A program made the translations under genes and the position numbers. From positions 3,744,885-3,808,884 of the forward strand of contig NC_079502.1 of NCBI RefSeq assembly GCF_030052815.1: a stretch of DNA of 64,000 bases, in the 5' to 3' direction. The notes below the pieces were generated by a model that was not told where the DNA came from, searched no databases, and saw only the letters and a program-made list of their open reading frames with translations. Numbering within the stretch: the stretch's first letter is position 1; the number at the start of each line of letters is the position of its first letter. Origin of the DNA: Hevea brasiliensis (taxonomy: Eukaryota; Streptophyta; Magnoliopsida; Malpighiales; Euphorbiaceae). This document shows positions 1-12,106 of the stretch, one piece after another.

Positions 1-870
1 TTTGAGCAAGCTTAAAAGCATGCAGAACTTTCAAGCACACTGAGCTGCCCTGCCAAGATCAGCTTGTTCCTTCTCTATTCCCAACAGCACAACAATTAAG
101 TCACCCTGCTTCTTCTCTCTTCCAGTTTCAGATCATTGATTACATATTGGAAGAAAGTATCTAACTCATGGAAAACTCAAGAGTCCTTGCATGATGACCA
201 CTTATCTGAAAACGATCCAACCCACAAATGAGATTATTCACCTGTAGAGAAGCTTCCTGCCACAGCCTCATCATCACGAATCACTTCATGAAAACGGAGT
301 CTATCTGTGTCAAAATTAGACCCTCGATAATTGAATCCGAAAGCCATCTTAAATGTGGTATTTGCAAGAAGGGAAAACAACTTGTCAGTGAGATTAACCG
401 GAGTTGCTGACTTTGAGATAGGATTCATTAGCAATCCAACTTCTTCTTCCCCAGGGGACCGAAAAAACTCCAACCTCATCAAGCTAAAGAGCCCAAGAAC
501 AACAAATTTACTCATCTAGTGGTCGCCATATAGTGCAAAAGTAACATCTTTGTAATTGGAATATTTTCTACCAGAGCCAGCTAAAAGAGGTATATGCTGG
601 AACAGGCAAATTCATGAGTTTTCAAGACCTCCCTTGCTTCCTCGTCAGAGGAGATTACGACAGTTGGGATACTACCAAGGTGAAGGAGCATGACAATGCC
701 ATATTTCTTGGACTGTTTTCAATAGAATTGATTAAGCAATTCACCAAGTTGGTGTAAGTTACCTAAGATTGGAAGCCTAAGAGGGCTTAGTGGAAGCTGC
801 TTGTTTTGTCGTTTAACTTCCTTCTTTTTGTCTATAAGCAATATTGGCAAGAGTAGGAGAATAGGTAGTG
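1..870 (-). pseudogene. Cytochrome P450 (CYP71-type) pseudogene, exon 1 part
   Basis: Read on the minus strand, this is a broken copy of exon 1 of the intact P450 at 18864-20596. The best preserved piece (about 234-515) carries the same succession of motifs, including ATPVNLT.KLF, FGF.YRG.NFD and EAVAGSF. Sequence to the right (520-830) matches the N-terminal proline hinge and substrate-entry part, and sequence to the left (1-230) matches the end of exon 1. The conserved tryptophan after YGD is replaced by a stop (YGDH-stop), and there are several frameshifts. Exon 2 with the haem site would lie beyond the left edge, so I cannot say whether it survives. It is a dead member of the local tandem family. 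Its edge near 870 is approximate. Confidence 0.85.
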
Positions 871-1416
871 GTAATGATTGAGTCGATAAAACCAAAAAAA
901 ATCCATGAAAAAGAAAGAATAATGTGTATTTTTTTATTTTTTATTTTTAGAAAAAATTGTTGCATCTTACTATGATTTGTTATAAAAGCAATTGAGTCCA
1001 AACTTTATTAATATTTCTATTACTTGAATCATTTTTGAAACCAACAAAAATCTATTCTAAATTATTTGTATGTATCTCAAACAACACTACTTAAATTTAC
1101 TTAATTTTATATATTTTAATTAACAATTTATATAAAAAAAATTTAATTAATATTTATTTAAAATATAATATCAAAAAATGATAAATACTATTATAAAATT
1201 ATATACTTAACCAATTATTTATATAAATGAGTTTGAGTAAACACTTAACGGTTAAAATTCAAACTTGAAATGTGTATTATATCATAAACTCGAATTCATT
1301 CTAAATTTCATTATATATTTTATTGAAAATTGAATCCTTTATACTAACTAAAAATTCAATATTTGTCTTTATATACATATGAAACAATTATAAAAATTAT
1401 TTATGTACATGTAATT
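871..1416. other. AT-rich intergenic spacer
   Basis: AT-rich DNA between the P450 relic and El1. I see no coding potential. The last five bases before El1 (1412-1416, TAATT) are the left copy of its target-site duplication. Confidence 0.6.
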
Positions 1417-3013
1417 TGATGCATACATTTTGCATAATCATTTAGGTTTAATTTCATAACCATTTTTATTTGATTATTAGTCATTTTTAGCTAATTTTAT
1501 TAGTTAATTAGTTAGTTTTTCATAATTGTCGATTTTGGATTAATTTGTAATTTTTACTTTGTTTGGTAGGAAAAATGGTGTTTTTGAAGGACTAAAGAGA
1601 ATTTTGCCATTGAGGAGTGTCTTCTACAGCAAAAAGATGCCAAAAGCAAGTTTTCAAGCTAAAATATGCATAGACCAAACTGTGCATAACTTGCCGCATA
1701 AGCTATGCGATTCTGCATAAGGAGGAAGAACAACTGTTCGAGAACCATAGAAATGTGCATAAGGAAGCGCATAGCTTATGCACATTCTCACCTCCCTTAT
1801 GCGATTCACGAAATTGTGCATAACCTATGCACCAAGTCATGCGACTTCGCATAAGTGACCCAGAACCAGTAGCGCATAAGGGTGCATAACTTATGCGATC
1901 CACTTATCTGATCCATAAGAAGTTCATTAATGGTGAGAAGAGTCCCTTAATGTATTCCTCCTAGAACATACTATTTTAGGGCTCCATGTCAGAAAAATGC
2001 TATATATAGTCCCATTTTCTCATTTTAGAAAGAAGGCAAGGAGCAAAGAAAGAAAGGAGGAGGCTAAGCAGAATTTGAAGAGTCATTTCTACCTTCCACA
2101 CCATTTTCAACTAAGATTTGCAGATTTCTTTCTTTCTTTACATTTTTCTACATTTCTAGTATTTAATTCCTTACTTCTTAGCTTAGATTAAAGCTTTATT
2201 TCCCTTTAAACTCATCATATCTTGTAAGCATTATGGATAGTGAGTAGTTTACTTTTGATTCTGGAGTAAGGGTTGTAATATTTGAGATATTTGTGGATTT
2301 TGATTGGGTAATCCATATTTTGTGGCCTTAATGAGTTTTATTCATTTCTTGTAAGCAATGACATGCTTAATGTAGGATCCCATTGAGTAATGTTCTTAAT
2401 CCATGGTTGAAGCAGAAAGGAGAAGGCCTTGTGATAGATAATCGGAAATTGGACTTAATTAACTTAGACCTAGAAATAGGCTAAGGATTAAGAGGATTCA
2501 TGATTAATTAAAGAACTTAATGGGTCTTAATTAATTCTAACTCCACGAAAGTAGGATTAGTTTGATTAAGGCACTCTTTGTCTCACTCGAAAGGGAATTC
2601 AAAGGATTTAAGAATTAATCTCCTTAAAACTCATAAGTTTCATAAGATTGGACAACCAATTTAAAATCCCAAAATAGCTCGAATATGAAATCCGAACTCG
2701 GAATCGACTTTTTACCATTGTTAATTTCTAATCGAATTTAAACATTTGCCAATTTAAATATTGCCATATTTGAACTTGCTTATTTCTATTTGATGCAATT
2801 TTAGTTTAATTAATACATTGTTGAATAGAATATTAATTTTGCACATTTAGATTTCATACTCCATTACCCATTAATTCATCATTTTAATCTCATAAATACT
2901 TCAATTTAGTCAACTTTTATATCGAAAATTCAATCATTAACACAACTCCTCGTGGGATCGATATTTTTCTATACTACTTGTGCGACCCGTGCACTTGCGG
3001 TTGGGACGCATCA
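1417..3013 (+). repeat. El1 5' LTR
   Basis: A 1,597-bp direct repeat of 14345-15952, TG...CA bounded. It contains a GCATAA/TTATGC-rich block (about 1665-1905) and a TATATATAG-type TATA box near 2001-2009, which would place U3/R just downstream. Differences from the 3' LTR are mostly 1-3 base indels, many at CAG or CCG/CGG triplets. Confidence 0.95.
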
Positions 3014-3038
3014 AGTTTTAGCGCCGTTCTTGGGAGTT
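3014..3038 (+). promoter_or_regulatory. El1 primer-binding site (tRNA-Asp type, altered)
   Basis: Directly after the 5' LTR the sequence AGTTTTAGCGCCGTTCTTGG resembles the tRNA-Asp 3'-end complement (TGGCGCCGTTGCCGGGGA) used by many plant Ty3/gypsy elements. It differs by small changes in the GC-rich part. El2 carries a differently damaged version at 30166-30190. Confidence 0.7.
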
Positions 3039-3143
3039 GTTTGTTTAAGATTGAATTCTTGATTATTTTAGTTGTTTTTAGTTTTATCTTTGTTATCTTT
3101 TCATTTTGTGTTTGTTTGTTCTTTTTAGTACCTTTAATCTTTT

Positions 3144-4990
3144 ATGAGAAGAGCTAGAAGCTCAAGTGACACAACCTTCTTTGTTTAATCCTGAAATTGA
3201 GAAATTTTGTAAGTCAAACAAGAAAGAAACCAGAAGAAGTAAGGAAGCTGTGAGAGAGACTGAATTAGAAGCAAACATTGAGGATGAAAGAGTTAGAATT
3301 CGTGTTGGTAATTCTGGAAATTTTCAAAACAATGAAAATGAAGCCCAAGGTGAAGAAGTTGTTAATGCAAATGTGCCTAGGGAAGTATGATGGATCATGC
3401 TTTTCCTCGTTTGATGACTTGAGAGAGAGCATAGCAAGACCAAGAATTGATGCAAATAGTTACAAGATGGATTTTGGAGTTCTTCAAATGATCCAAAACT
3501 CTCAATTTGGAGGACATCCTTACGAAAATCCACACACACACGAAGAAGTTTGCTATGATTTGCGACATGCAAAAACAACACGAGTATCGATGATGCAGCA
3601 AGATTGAAGCTATTCCCATTCTCTTTGAAAGATAGAGCATTGGATTGGCTTGATTCTTTACCTCACAACTCCATTACAAATTGGGAGCAACTAAGCGATG
3701 CATTTCTTGCACAATATTTTCCACTGGAAAAACTCAAGAGTGAGGAATCAAATGGCGACTTTCGGACCAAGAGAAGATGAAACTCTCTATGAATCATGGA
3801 TGAGATGGAAGGAATTAGAGAGATTATGCCCACATCATGCCATTCCAAAATGGATGATAAATCGAATTTCTACACAAATGTCACTCCTGCAATCGGAGGA
3901 ATTATTGATGCTCAAGCAGAGGAGAATTTATTATAAAGCATGAAGATGAAGCTTATGAGTTATTAGAAAATTGCAAAGAATACTCATCTTTGGAGTAGTC
4001 CAAGAGGACCAGCTCCAACTCGAGAAAAGGCAATTCTTTGGAATGTATGATCTTGATCCATTCAACATGATTAATGCAAAGTTTGATGCACTTACAAATG
4101 TCCTTGCTAAGAAAATGGAAGATTTGAGTATGTTGGTTAGTTCATCATCATCATTTGGAAGTTCACAACAAGTGGCTTATGCGAGGAAACAACCGGTGTG
4201 GAGTAGATTATGGAGAACAAGCGGCATATGTTGGTAATTATGGAAACAAGCAAATGGGAATCCTTATTCTCAAACTTACAATCCAAATTGGAGGAATCAT
4301 CCCAACTTTTCATGGGGCAATCAGCAAGGTCAAGTTCAAAATCGAATTTTCAACCACAGCAATGAGTCAAGTTCCATATCAGCAAAATAGGCAACCATTG
4401 CCCAATTTTCAGAGAAAAATATGAACCCTCCACCAAAGCGGAAGAACGAAATTCCACCACTGAAGCTTTATTGCAATGATTCTTGCCAACCAAAATAAGC
4501 ATGATGAGGAGATGAGAGAGGTGAAAGCAAGGCTGGAACAAATGCAAACACACAACAGAATCTTTGGAAAACCAGTTGCACAACAAGCATCTTCCTCAAG
4601 TGCCAAATCTTTTGGAAAGCTTCCAAGTCAACGAGAAAATCCAAGAGAGCATTGTCAAGCTATTACTTTAAGAAGTGGTAAAGTTATAAATGATGAGAAG
4701 AGTGAAAGCAGTGAGAAGAGAGAAAATGAAAAAGGCAGTGAGAGTGAAAAACAAGAGAGTGCGAGAAAAATGTAAGGAGAAATTTGAAGAAAAAGAAGAG
4801 AAGTATATACCTCCTGAGCCCTACAAGCCACAACTTCCCTTTCCACAAAGATTTCACAAAGCCAAGCTTGATAGGCAATTTGGGAAGTTATTTGTGGTTT
4901 TGAAGAAAGTTTACATATATGTGCCTTTTGTTGATTCTATTTCACAAATGCCCTCTTATGCAAAATTCTTTAAAGAAATTCTCTCAAACA
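3144..4990 (+). pseudogene. El1 gag (capsid) region, frameshifted
   Basis: Translated pieces in shifting frames match the plant retrotransposon gag domain. A stretch with LFPFSLKDRALDWLDSLP and NWEQ lies near 3610-3690. It is followed by ETLYESW.RWKELE.LCPHH and a later FNMINAKFDALTNVLAKKM block near 4065-4130. The first ATG after the leader is at 3144. The frame is interrupted repeatedly by stops and indels, so no full capsid protein is made. The tail (about 4480-5000) is charged and lysine/glutamate-rich, as in the gag-protease linker of this group. Confidence 0.8.
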
Positions 4991-4999
4991 AGAGAAAAC

Positions 5000-5460
5000 T
5001 TGAAGATGATGAAGCTGTAGCTTTGTGAGAAGAATGTAGTGCTATCCTCCAAAGGAAACTTCCTCCAAAGCTTAAGGATCCAGGAGTTTTCAATTCCATG
5101 CCACATTGGAGAGTCTTGTTCTACAAAAGCTCTATGTGATTTAGGGGCAGTGTTAGCCTTATGCCCCTTTCTATCTATGAAGCTCAACATGGGAGATCTA
5201 AAGCCAACCCATATTTCTCTTGATTAGGTGAGAACAATCAAGTATCTGAAGGGATTTTGGAGAATGTGCCTGAAGGTTGGAAAGTTCTATATACTGTTGA
5301 CTTTGTCATCTTGGACATGGAGGAAGATTCTAATATTCCAATTATCTTGGGAGACCCTTTCTAGCTACTGAGAGCATTGATTGATGTGAAAGGAGAAAAG
5401 CTTACTCGTAGGGTTGGTGAAGAGCAATTAATTTTAAATATTAATAAATATATGAATAAT
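5000..5460 (+). pseudogene. El1 aspartic protease region
   Basis: Pieces include KLKDPGVFNSMPHWR and, after a frame change, CDLGA, which is the expected D(L/S)GA-type aspartic protease site. They continue through KPTHISL and the end motif IPIILGDPF, followed by LIDVKGEKLT. This is the usual retropepsin block of Athila/Tat gypsy elements, lying between gag and RT. In-frame stops (for example after DPF) and frameshifts inactivate it. Confidence 0.75.
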
Positions 5461-5939
5461 AATCATTCTGAATCTGATACTTGCTTTAGAGTTGATATTA
5501 TTTATGAGTGGTTGAAGAACACTTGAGAAAGAAATATCGGAAGATCCACTTGAAAATTGTTTGGTTCATGGAGGAGGCATAGACTATGACAACCCTCATG
5601 TAGCTGCATATACTCAACACTTAGAGGAAGTCCACCATTCATTTACGCTCCGGTTTTCAACTCACACAAAAGGAAAAAGCGAATTTAAGCAACCATCATT
5701 CAAGGAATAAGATGCACATAAGGTAGAACTTAAGCAACTTCCTTCTCATCTAAGGTATGAATTTATTGTCACTAATAACAATTATCAAGTAATTGTAAAT
5801 GCAAAATTTATTACTTTAGAAGCTGATAATTTGTTAAGAGTGTTGAGAAAATTTAGGAAAGTTTTGGGATACACCATAGATGACATTAAGGGAATAAGCC
5901 CACATTTTTGCATGCATAGAATCGGTTTGGAAGAAAATT

Positions 5940-7240
5940 GTAAACCATCTATTGAACATCAAAGGAGGTTGAACCCAAATATGAAAGAAGTTGTTAAAAG
6001 GAAATTTTGAAGTTGCTTGATGCGGGGATCATATATCCCATCTCGAGCAGTGACTTGGGTGAGCCCGGTACATGTTGTTCCAAAAAGGGTGGAATGACGG
6101 TTGTCAAAAATGAAAATAATGAATTAATTCCCACTAGAGCGGTGACTAGTTGGCGAATGTGCATAGATTACGAGAAAATTAAATGTTGCCACTAGAAAAG
6201 ATCACTTTCCACTTCCCTTCATTGATCAAATGTTGGAAAGACTAGCTAGGCATTCTTACTTTTGCTATTTAGATGGATATTGAGGTTTTTTCAAATCCTA
6301 TCCATCCAAATGATCAAGAAAACCACTTTTACTTGTCCATATGGAACCTTTGCTTATAGAAGGATGCCATTTGGGTTGTGTAATGCACCACCACTTTTGA
6401 GAGGTGCATGATGGCAATCTTCTCGATTTCATTGAAGACATAATGGAGGTTTTATGGGCGATTTTTACATTTATGGATCTTCTTTTGATATATGCTTAGC
6501 TAACCTTTCTAAAATTTTGCGGCGATGTGCGAATCTTGACCTTGTGTTAAAGCGGGAAAAGTGTCATTTCATGGTTCGAAGGGATAGTGCTTGGACATTT
6601 GGTGTCTATGAGAGGAATAGAGGTTGATAAAGCCAAAGTTGAAGTGATAGAAGATGGCTCCTCCTACCAATGTCAAGGAATTCGAAGTTTCCTAGGACAT
6701 GCAGGGTTCTCTGACGCTTTATTAAGGATTTTTCTAAAATAGCTAAACCTTTGTCTAATTTGTTAAGTAATGACACACCATTTGAATTTGACCAAGAGTG
6801 TTTGGATGCCTTTTGCGAGTTGAAGCAAGCTCTCATCTTGCACCAATCATGCAACCACACGATTGGAGCCTACCTTTTGAAATTATGTGTGATGCTAGCA
6901 ACTATGCAATTGGGGCTGTTCTTGGTCAAAGAAAGGACAAAAAGGCTTATGCTATTTATTATGCTAGTAGAACAACTGGATGAGGCTCAAACAAATTATG
7001 CAACAAGCTGAAAAGGAATTTTTGGCAATTGTCTTTGCATTGGAAAAGTTCGGACCTTACATTATTGACTCAAAGGTGGTTATATTTTCAGATCATGCGA
7101 CCATCGGTGTTGCTCAAGTAAAAGGAGGCCAAAGAGGCTCATTAGGTGGATACGATGCTACAAGAATTTGATTTGGAGATTAGAGATAAGAAAGGAGCTG
7201 AAAATGTAGTTCTTGATAATCTTAGTAGGTTGAAATTGGA
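5940..7240 (+). pseudogene. El1 reverse transcriptase and RNase H region
   Basis: Recognisable RT blocks run in order: LLDAGIIYPIS, WRMCIDY, DHFPLPFIDQMLERL, a FRRMPFGLCNA-type block, and a degraded catalytic block near 6440-6480 where the F(M/V)DD box is lost to a frameshift (El2 keeps VFMDDF near 32930-32950). RNase H follows (about 6860-7220) with CDASNYAIGAVLGQ, AIYYASR and a C-terminal FDLEIRDKKGAENVV. Multiple frameshifts and stops are present. Confidence 0.85.
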
Positions 7241-8540
7241 TGGTGAAGAATTGGATGAAATCCTATTGATGAGTTTTTCTTGGATGAACAACTTTTCTCT
7301 CTTGTTGCTAAACTACCTTGGTATCAGACTTTGTGAATTATTTATCTTGTGGAGTTTTACCTCTAGGTATAACATGGCAACAAAAGAAAAGTTTACGCAT
7401 GAAGTGAAGTTTTATAGATGGGATGATCCTTTACTCTTTAGGAGATGTTGTGATGGTCTAATTAGAAGATGTATTCTGAAGAGGAAATCCAGTATTTTGC
7501 ATCATTGCCATGCTTACGATTATGGAGGACATTTTGGCATCTCTAAGGCGGCTAGTAAAATTTTGCAAGCTGGTTTCTTTTGGCCAAATCTTTTTAAGGA
7601 TGTGAGAAATTTGTGTTGGATTGTGATAAATGTCAAAGGAGTGGAAATTTGTCAAAAGGAGATCAAATGCCCTAAATAATATTCTTGAAGTGGAATTATT
7701 TGATGTTTGGGAATAGATTTTATGGGGCCATTCCCTCCTTCATATGGTAATAGATACATCTTAGTTGGGGTTGACTATGTGTCAAAGTGGGTGGAAGCTA
7801 TTGCAACTCCAACTAATGATGCTAGAGTGGTAGTAAAATTTTTGAAAAAATTTGTCTTGAAGCGATTTGGAGCTCCTAGGGCTATAATTAGTGATGGGGT
7901 TCCCATTTTTGTAATAAGCAATTTGAGAGCTTAATGAGGAAGTATGGTGTAGTGCACAAGATAGCTACCCCATACCATCCTCAAACTTCAGGACAAGTTG
8001 AAATTTCTAACAGAGAGCTCAAGCATATTTTGGAGAAAAGCAGTGAACAATTCTAGGAAAGATTGGTCTATCAAACTAGATGATGCTTTATGGGCATATA
8101 GGGTGCCTACAAAACCCTATAGGAACTACTCCCTTTAGGTTGGTGTATGGTAAGTCTTGTCATTTACAATGGAGCTAGAACATAGAGCATATTGGGCCAT
8201 TCGGACCTTGAATTTTGATCTTAAGCAATTTGGTGAGAAAAGGTTGTTACAACTTAATGAGCTTGAGGAATTGAGGATTGATGCTTATGAAAGTGCCGTA
8301 TTTACAAAGAAAGAACTAAAGTTTGGCATGATAAGCATCGAGGAAAAAGGAATTCAAAGAAGGTGATTCAGTTTGTTGTTCAACTCAAGATTGAAATTGT
8401 TCCTGGAAAACTCAAGTCAAGGTGGGTGGTCCATATAGAGTTTCTAAGGTTTTCCCTTATGGAGCAATAGAAATTTGGAGTGAAAAATCAGAATTTTAAG
8501 GTCAATGGGCATAGATTGAAGCATTACATAGCTGGAGACC
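7241..8540 (+). pseudogene. El1 integrase region
   Basis: Domains follow in order. The zinc-binding region is ILHHCHAYDYGGHFG with downstream C..C remnants. The catalytic core runs from [30 protein letters not shown] (about 7707 onward) through a broken [21 protein letters not shown] block (7960-8030). A C-terminal region includes FNSRLKL-type and NGHRLKHYI motifs (to about 8540). The first core Asp is visible in the VDYVSKW block. No chromodomain is evident. The frame breaks several times. Confidence 0.85.
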
Positions 8541-9517
8541 CAATACTAGGAGCAAGGCTGTTACAAGCTCTCCAATCCCTCACCTCTTTTAGTGAAATTC
8601 ATGAAAAGTCCACTAAGGACTATAAATTAGCCCTCTTGGGAGGCATCCCAAGTCCTTTTATTTTGCTTTTGTTGATTTACTTTCATTTTCATTAATTTTG
8701 TTTTTATCTTAAATCTCCCCAAATTAAAATTTTGACATTGTTAAATCTTGTCCCTTGTAGATGTAATTCAATGAAGAAAGGTGGTGAAGCTGTTGGGAAG
8801 TAATTCTTAACTTGGAAAATTTTGTCCTTCAAAAGAAGCGATAAGCTTTTCTTTGCATAATCTGTGCGGGAGCTGCAATCTAGTTCATGCAGAGGAAAAA
8901 TAAAATCTGCTGATAAAAAAGGGTGTCTGCGACAAATGGCTCATGTTTTTGATGAGGTTGGATGTATTTAAATGGAGGAAGGTTAGTGAAGCTCTGAAAG
9001 CTGCAATCTGCAGTTATGCGGAGGAAAAGTATCTTCTGAAGCGAGAAAAATAGAATCTGCATGAGATCACTTGTGTTTTTGGTGAGGTTGGGTGGATAAT
9101 TTTCTAATATTTGTGCTTATAATGATATTATGGTGGTAAGTTGGTCATTTTTGCAGTTTTGAACTTCTTTGGGGTTATAGGATACAAGGTAGAAATGTTG
9201 CATTTTCTTGACAAATCTTGGAGATTTCATTTCTCATTTGTGGTTAGATGCAACTTCATGCAAATTTTATGGAGTTTTATGTGCTAAATGTTGATTTGCA
9301 AAATTTGAGTCAAAATGGCATAGCTCTCAAAGGTCTTTTATGTAGGATCCATTTTTACATGCTTGTGTGATGCACTTTTTATGAACTTTGAATATATTGA
9401 TGTGTTTTTGATGAAAATTTCTCATGGTTTGTGCTTCATAGAATTATATTTCATCATTCCAGGGTATCTTTCACACTTGCAATCCATGTTCTATTGCATT
9501 CTTGATCTTGTTGAATT
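8541..9517 (+). other. El1 post-integrase noncoding stretch
   Basis: T-rich sequence downstream of the integrase end with no supported gene. It is the segment where El2 has lost the most CTG- and CG-containing pieces, for example around 8825-8945. Confidence 0.5.
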
Positions 9518-10370
9518 TGTGCATAAGCAACTGCATAGCTTATGCAATCCTGCATGACCAAAATTCTTGCCATTTTCCACCTTTATTGCAAGTGCATAAG
9601 CGAGTGCATAGCTTATGCAACTCTGCATAACCTCATTTGTCAAATTTCATATCTGTCAAAACTTGCATAAGGTGAGTGCATGACTTATGCACATGTGCAT
9701 AACTTCAAATCCTTCATTTTCTCTCTGTAGAAGTTTGCATAAGGAAGGTGCATAAGCTATGCATACGCATAACCAAAAATCCAAAGCTCCAGTGCAGAAG
9801 GTTGCATAGCGAGTGCATAACCTATGCATACGCATGACCGAAACCAGAAAAATCAACCTTGCGAGGATGCATAAGGAAGGTGCATAAGTTATGCATACGC
9901 ATAACCAAGATCTCCAAAAATCAATTCAGTAGAAGAGTGCATAAGCGAGTGCATAACCTATGCACTCTGCATAACAGAGCAGAAAATCCCAAAAGTTGCG
10001 AGACTGCATAAGCAATGTGCATAGCCTATGCATACGCATAACCAAAATTCTGAATTTCAAAACCTACGCGAGTGCATAAGCGAGTGCATAGCTTATGCAT
10101 ACGCATGACCACCAACCAAAATTCAAAAAAATTGCGCGAGTGCATAAGCGAGTGCATAGCTTATGCACATCTGCATGACAAGTTTACGAAAAACCATTCT
10201 TGGAGAGATGCATAAGAGTGCATAACTTATGCACTCCGCATGACTCGCTCCTCACCATTTCAGTCACGAAACATGCATAAGGGCGATGCATAACCTATGC
10301 ACTTGTGCATAAGCACTTTTACGAAATATAAATCCTTTTGAAACACACACAGGTTATGCATAAATCATTT
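9518..10370 (+). repeat. Regularly spaced near-palindromic GCATAAG array (12 units)
   Basis: There are twelve units of about 42 bp, each made of GCATAAG, a short gap, a TGCATAGCTTATGCA-like near-palindrome and a final GCATAACC or GCATGACC. The leading GCATA of each unit starts at 9521, 9594, 9665, 9737, 9804, 9869, 9939, 10006, 10074, 10142, 10210 and 10275, so spacing is 65-73 bp. The spacers of about 25-30 bp share little with each other. The period is not a multiple of three, so this is not a coding repeat. El2 has an eroded version at about 35505-36090. Confidence 0.9.
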
Positions 10371-10590
10371 TCCCCTTATGCAGTCTCCTACAACCCGATT
10401 CAAATTCATTTTCAGCAAAGACCATTCCCACCACCTCCACTTCCCGACTCTTGAACCCCACGACCGCCCTTCAACCTTCATTCTTTCGGCATTCTCGCCG
10501 TCTCTCTCCCATCTTCTCCATCAGCGCTCTCATCACGAAACCCTAAATCCCCCTACATTTTCATTTCCCCTATCTCTTCTCCAATCGACC

Positions 10591-12106
10591 ATGGATTCCC
10601 CTCCACATTCCCGCCCCGCCTCTCCTCTTGAAGTCTCTCCATTGTCTTCGATACATCCCCCTTCCAATCCTCCACCACAAACGACACCACCACCACCTCC
10701 ATCAACAACATACAAACGCACAAAATCCGATCCAAATCCGTGCGACCCATGTCCTCTGCTCCTCCTCTGTCCAAGCAAAGACCCACCCACCCCATTTTGA
10801 GCCACCTCCTAAAAAGCCAAAAGCTCCAGCCTCTACACCTTCTTCCGACAAAAAGACAATTTGACAACCCCATTTGTATCAAAGCTACCCTGGCCTCTCC
10901 CTGATACAATTCAAAAAGCCGCTTTCAAAAGACTCAAAGATAGAAGGGTACAACCTACTAGGTATATATCTGTTGATGCTCTACAATCTATGGGTTTATT
11001 TGATAATGTAGTTGCATTTCTTGTGGTATGGGTTGGGCAGAATTTGTGCATAAGCAAGAGGTAGTTTATCCAATTCTAGTTTTGGAGTTTATTTCTTCAT
11101 TCTCTGCTACCCTCAACTTGCATGATGTAGACCATAAGCCAATTATGACATTTAGATGCTTGGGGCAAAATAGAGAGCTGTCATTGGATCAATTTCATAG
11201 CATTTTTGGTTTTGCAATTGATGGGTTCTTTAGAGTGCCACATCTTTGGAGTAGAGGTAGCCAATAAGGGCATCTGGAATCTGCCCAATTTTGGAGAATC
11301 ATAACAAACCAACCCCAAACCTTCTCTGTGGTAGGTCCAAAACATCCCAAATCCTTGACCACACTTAGGTTTATTCATAGGTTGATGGCTAGCACCATAT
11401 TAGGCGAGAGGGACTAGTTACAGTCTTTGTGGGCAAATCTGAACTATTTATGTTATGGTGTGCATTTCACAAAGTTAAGGTGTCTCCAGGTTACTTCTTT
11501 TGCGAACATGTGCTGCATATTGCCACCAAATCCATTGGTGACATTGTTTTGGGTGGGCTCATTCTTGTCATAGCCAAGCATTTTGGCTTTAATCTGTGAG
11601 CACTCAATCCAGCACTTGAGGACACTTCCTATTTTGATCTGCACACTTAACCAAAAGCGGGTTTCATTTATCATATTTTGATGATCTTGGCCACCTGCGG
11701 CGAGCCTATTGCACAACCAGAAACCCAACCTTTCACACTAGACCCACCGCACCCTACTACCCCTACCCCACCCCCACAGCCTACTCAGGACACTCCAGCT
11801 ACCGATGCTCAGCCACTTCCTCCGACAGCTGAACCTACCTCATCCACAGCACCTCCTCCATTCAACACTAAAGCCTTATTCACCTACCTCGACAGGCTTA
11901 GTGATGATATCAACTATGAGGATAGGAAGCTTGACAGTGGTCTTGATACACTAAACGAACGTCAAGATCAAATATTTGACCTTGTCATGGAAACCGAGGA
12001 CAAGCGAGAAAGAATGAAGGAGATGGTGAAGCAACTCATGATGTTTACGGGCATGCCACCCCACCTCCATCACCTCCTCTGCACCATCATTTCGACATTG
12101 GCGTGA
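10591..12106 (+). pseudogene. El1 downstream ORF, ATHILA ORF-1-like, frameshifted
   Basis: An ATG in good context (ACCATGG) at 10591 opens a proline/serine-rich N-terminus with PPPP runs. After frameshifts a globular block follows (about 10900-11260) with LKDRRVQPTRYIS, LGQNRELSLDQFHSIFGF and similar. A second proline-rich linker and a charged coiled-coil tail (YLDRLSDDINYEDRKLDSGL and onward) end at 12106. The layout matches the ATHILA ORF-1 / plant-transposon-type proteins encoded by Athila-related elements. Family assignment is by memory of the pattern, not by search. Its function is unknown. Confidence 0.6.

Noticed and set aside
9518..10370. Possible CRISPR array
   Set aside because: The repeat-spacer look is real, but the setting is a plant LTR retrotransposon. 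The units vary, and there are no cas genes. It is described as a spaced repeat instead.
10533..10909. Minus-strand frames of 90-118 residues
   Set aside because: They are the complement of the proline-rich El1 frame; the Gly/Val-rich composition comes from antisense of CCN codons.
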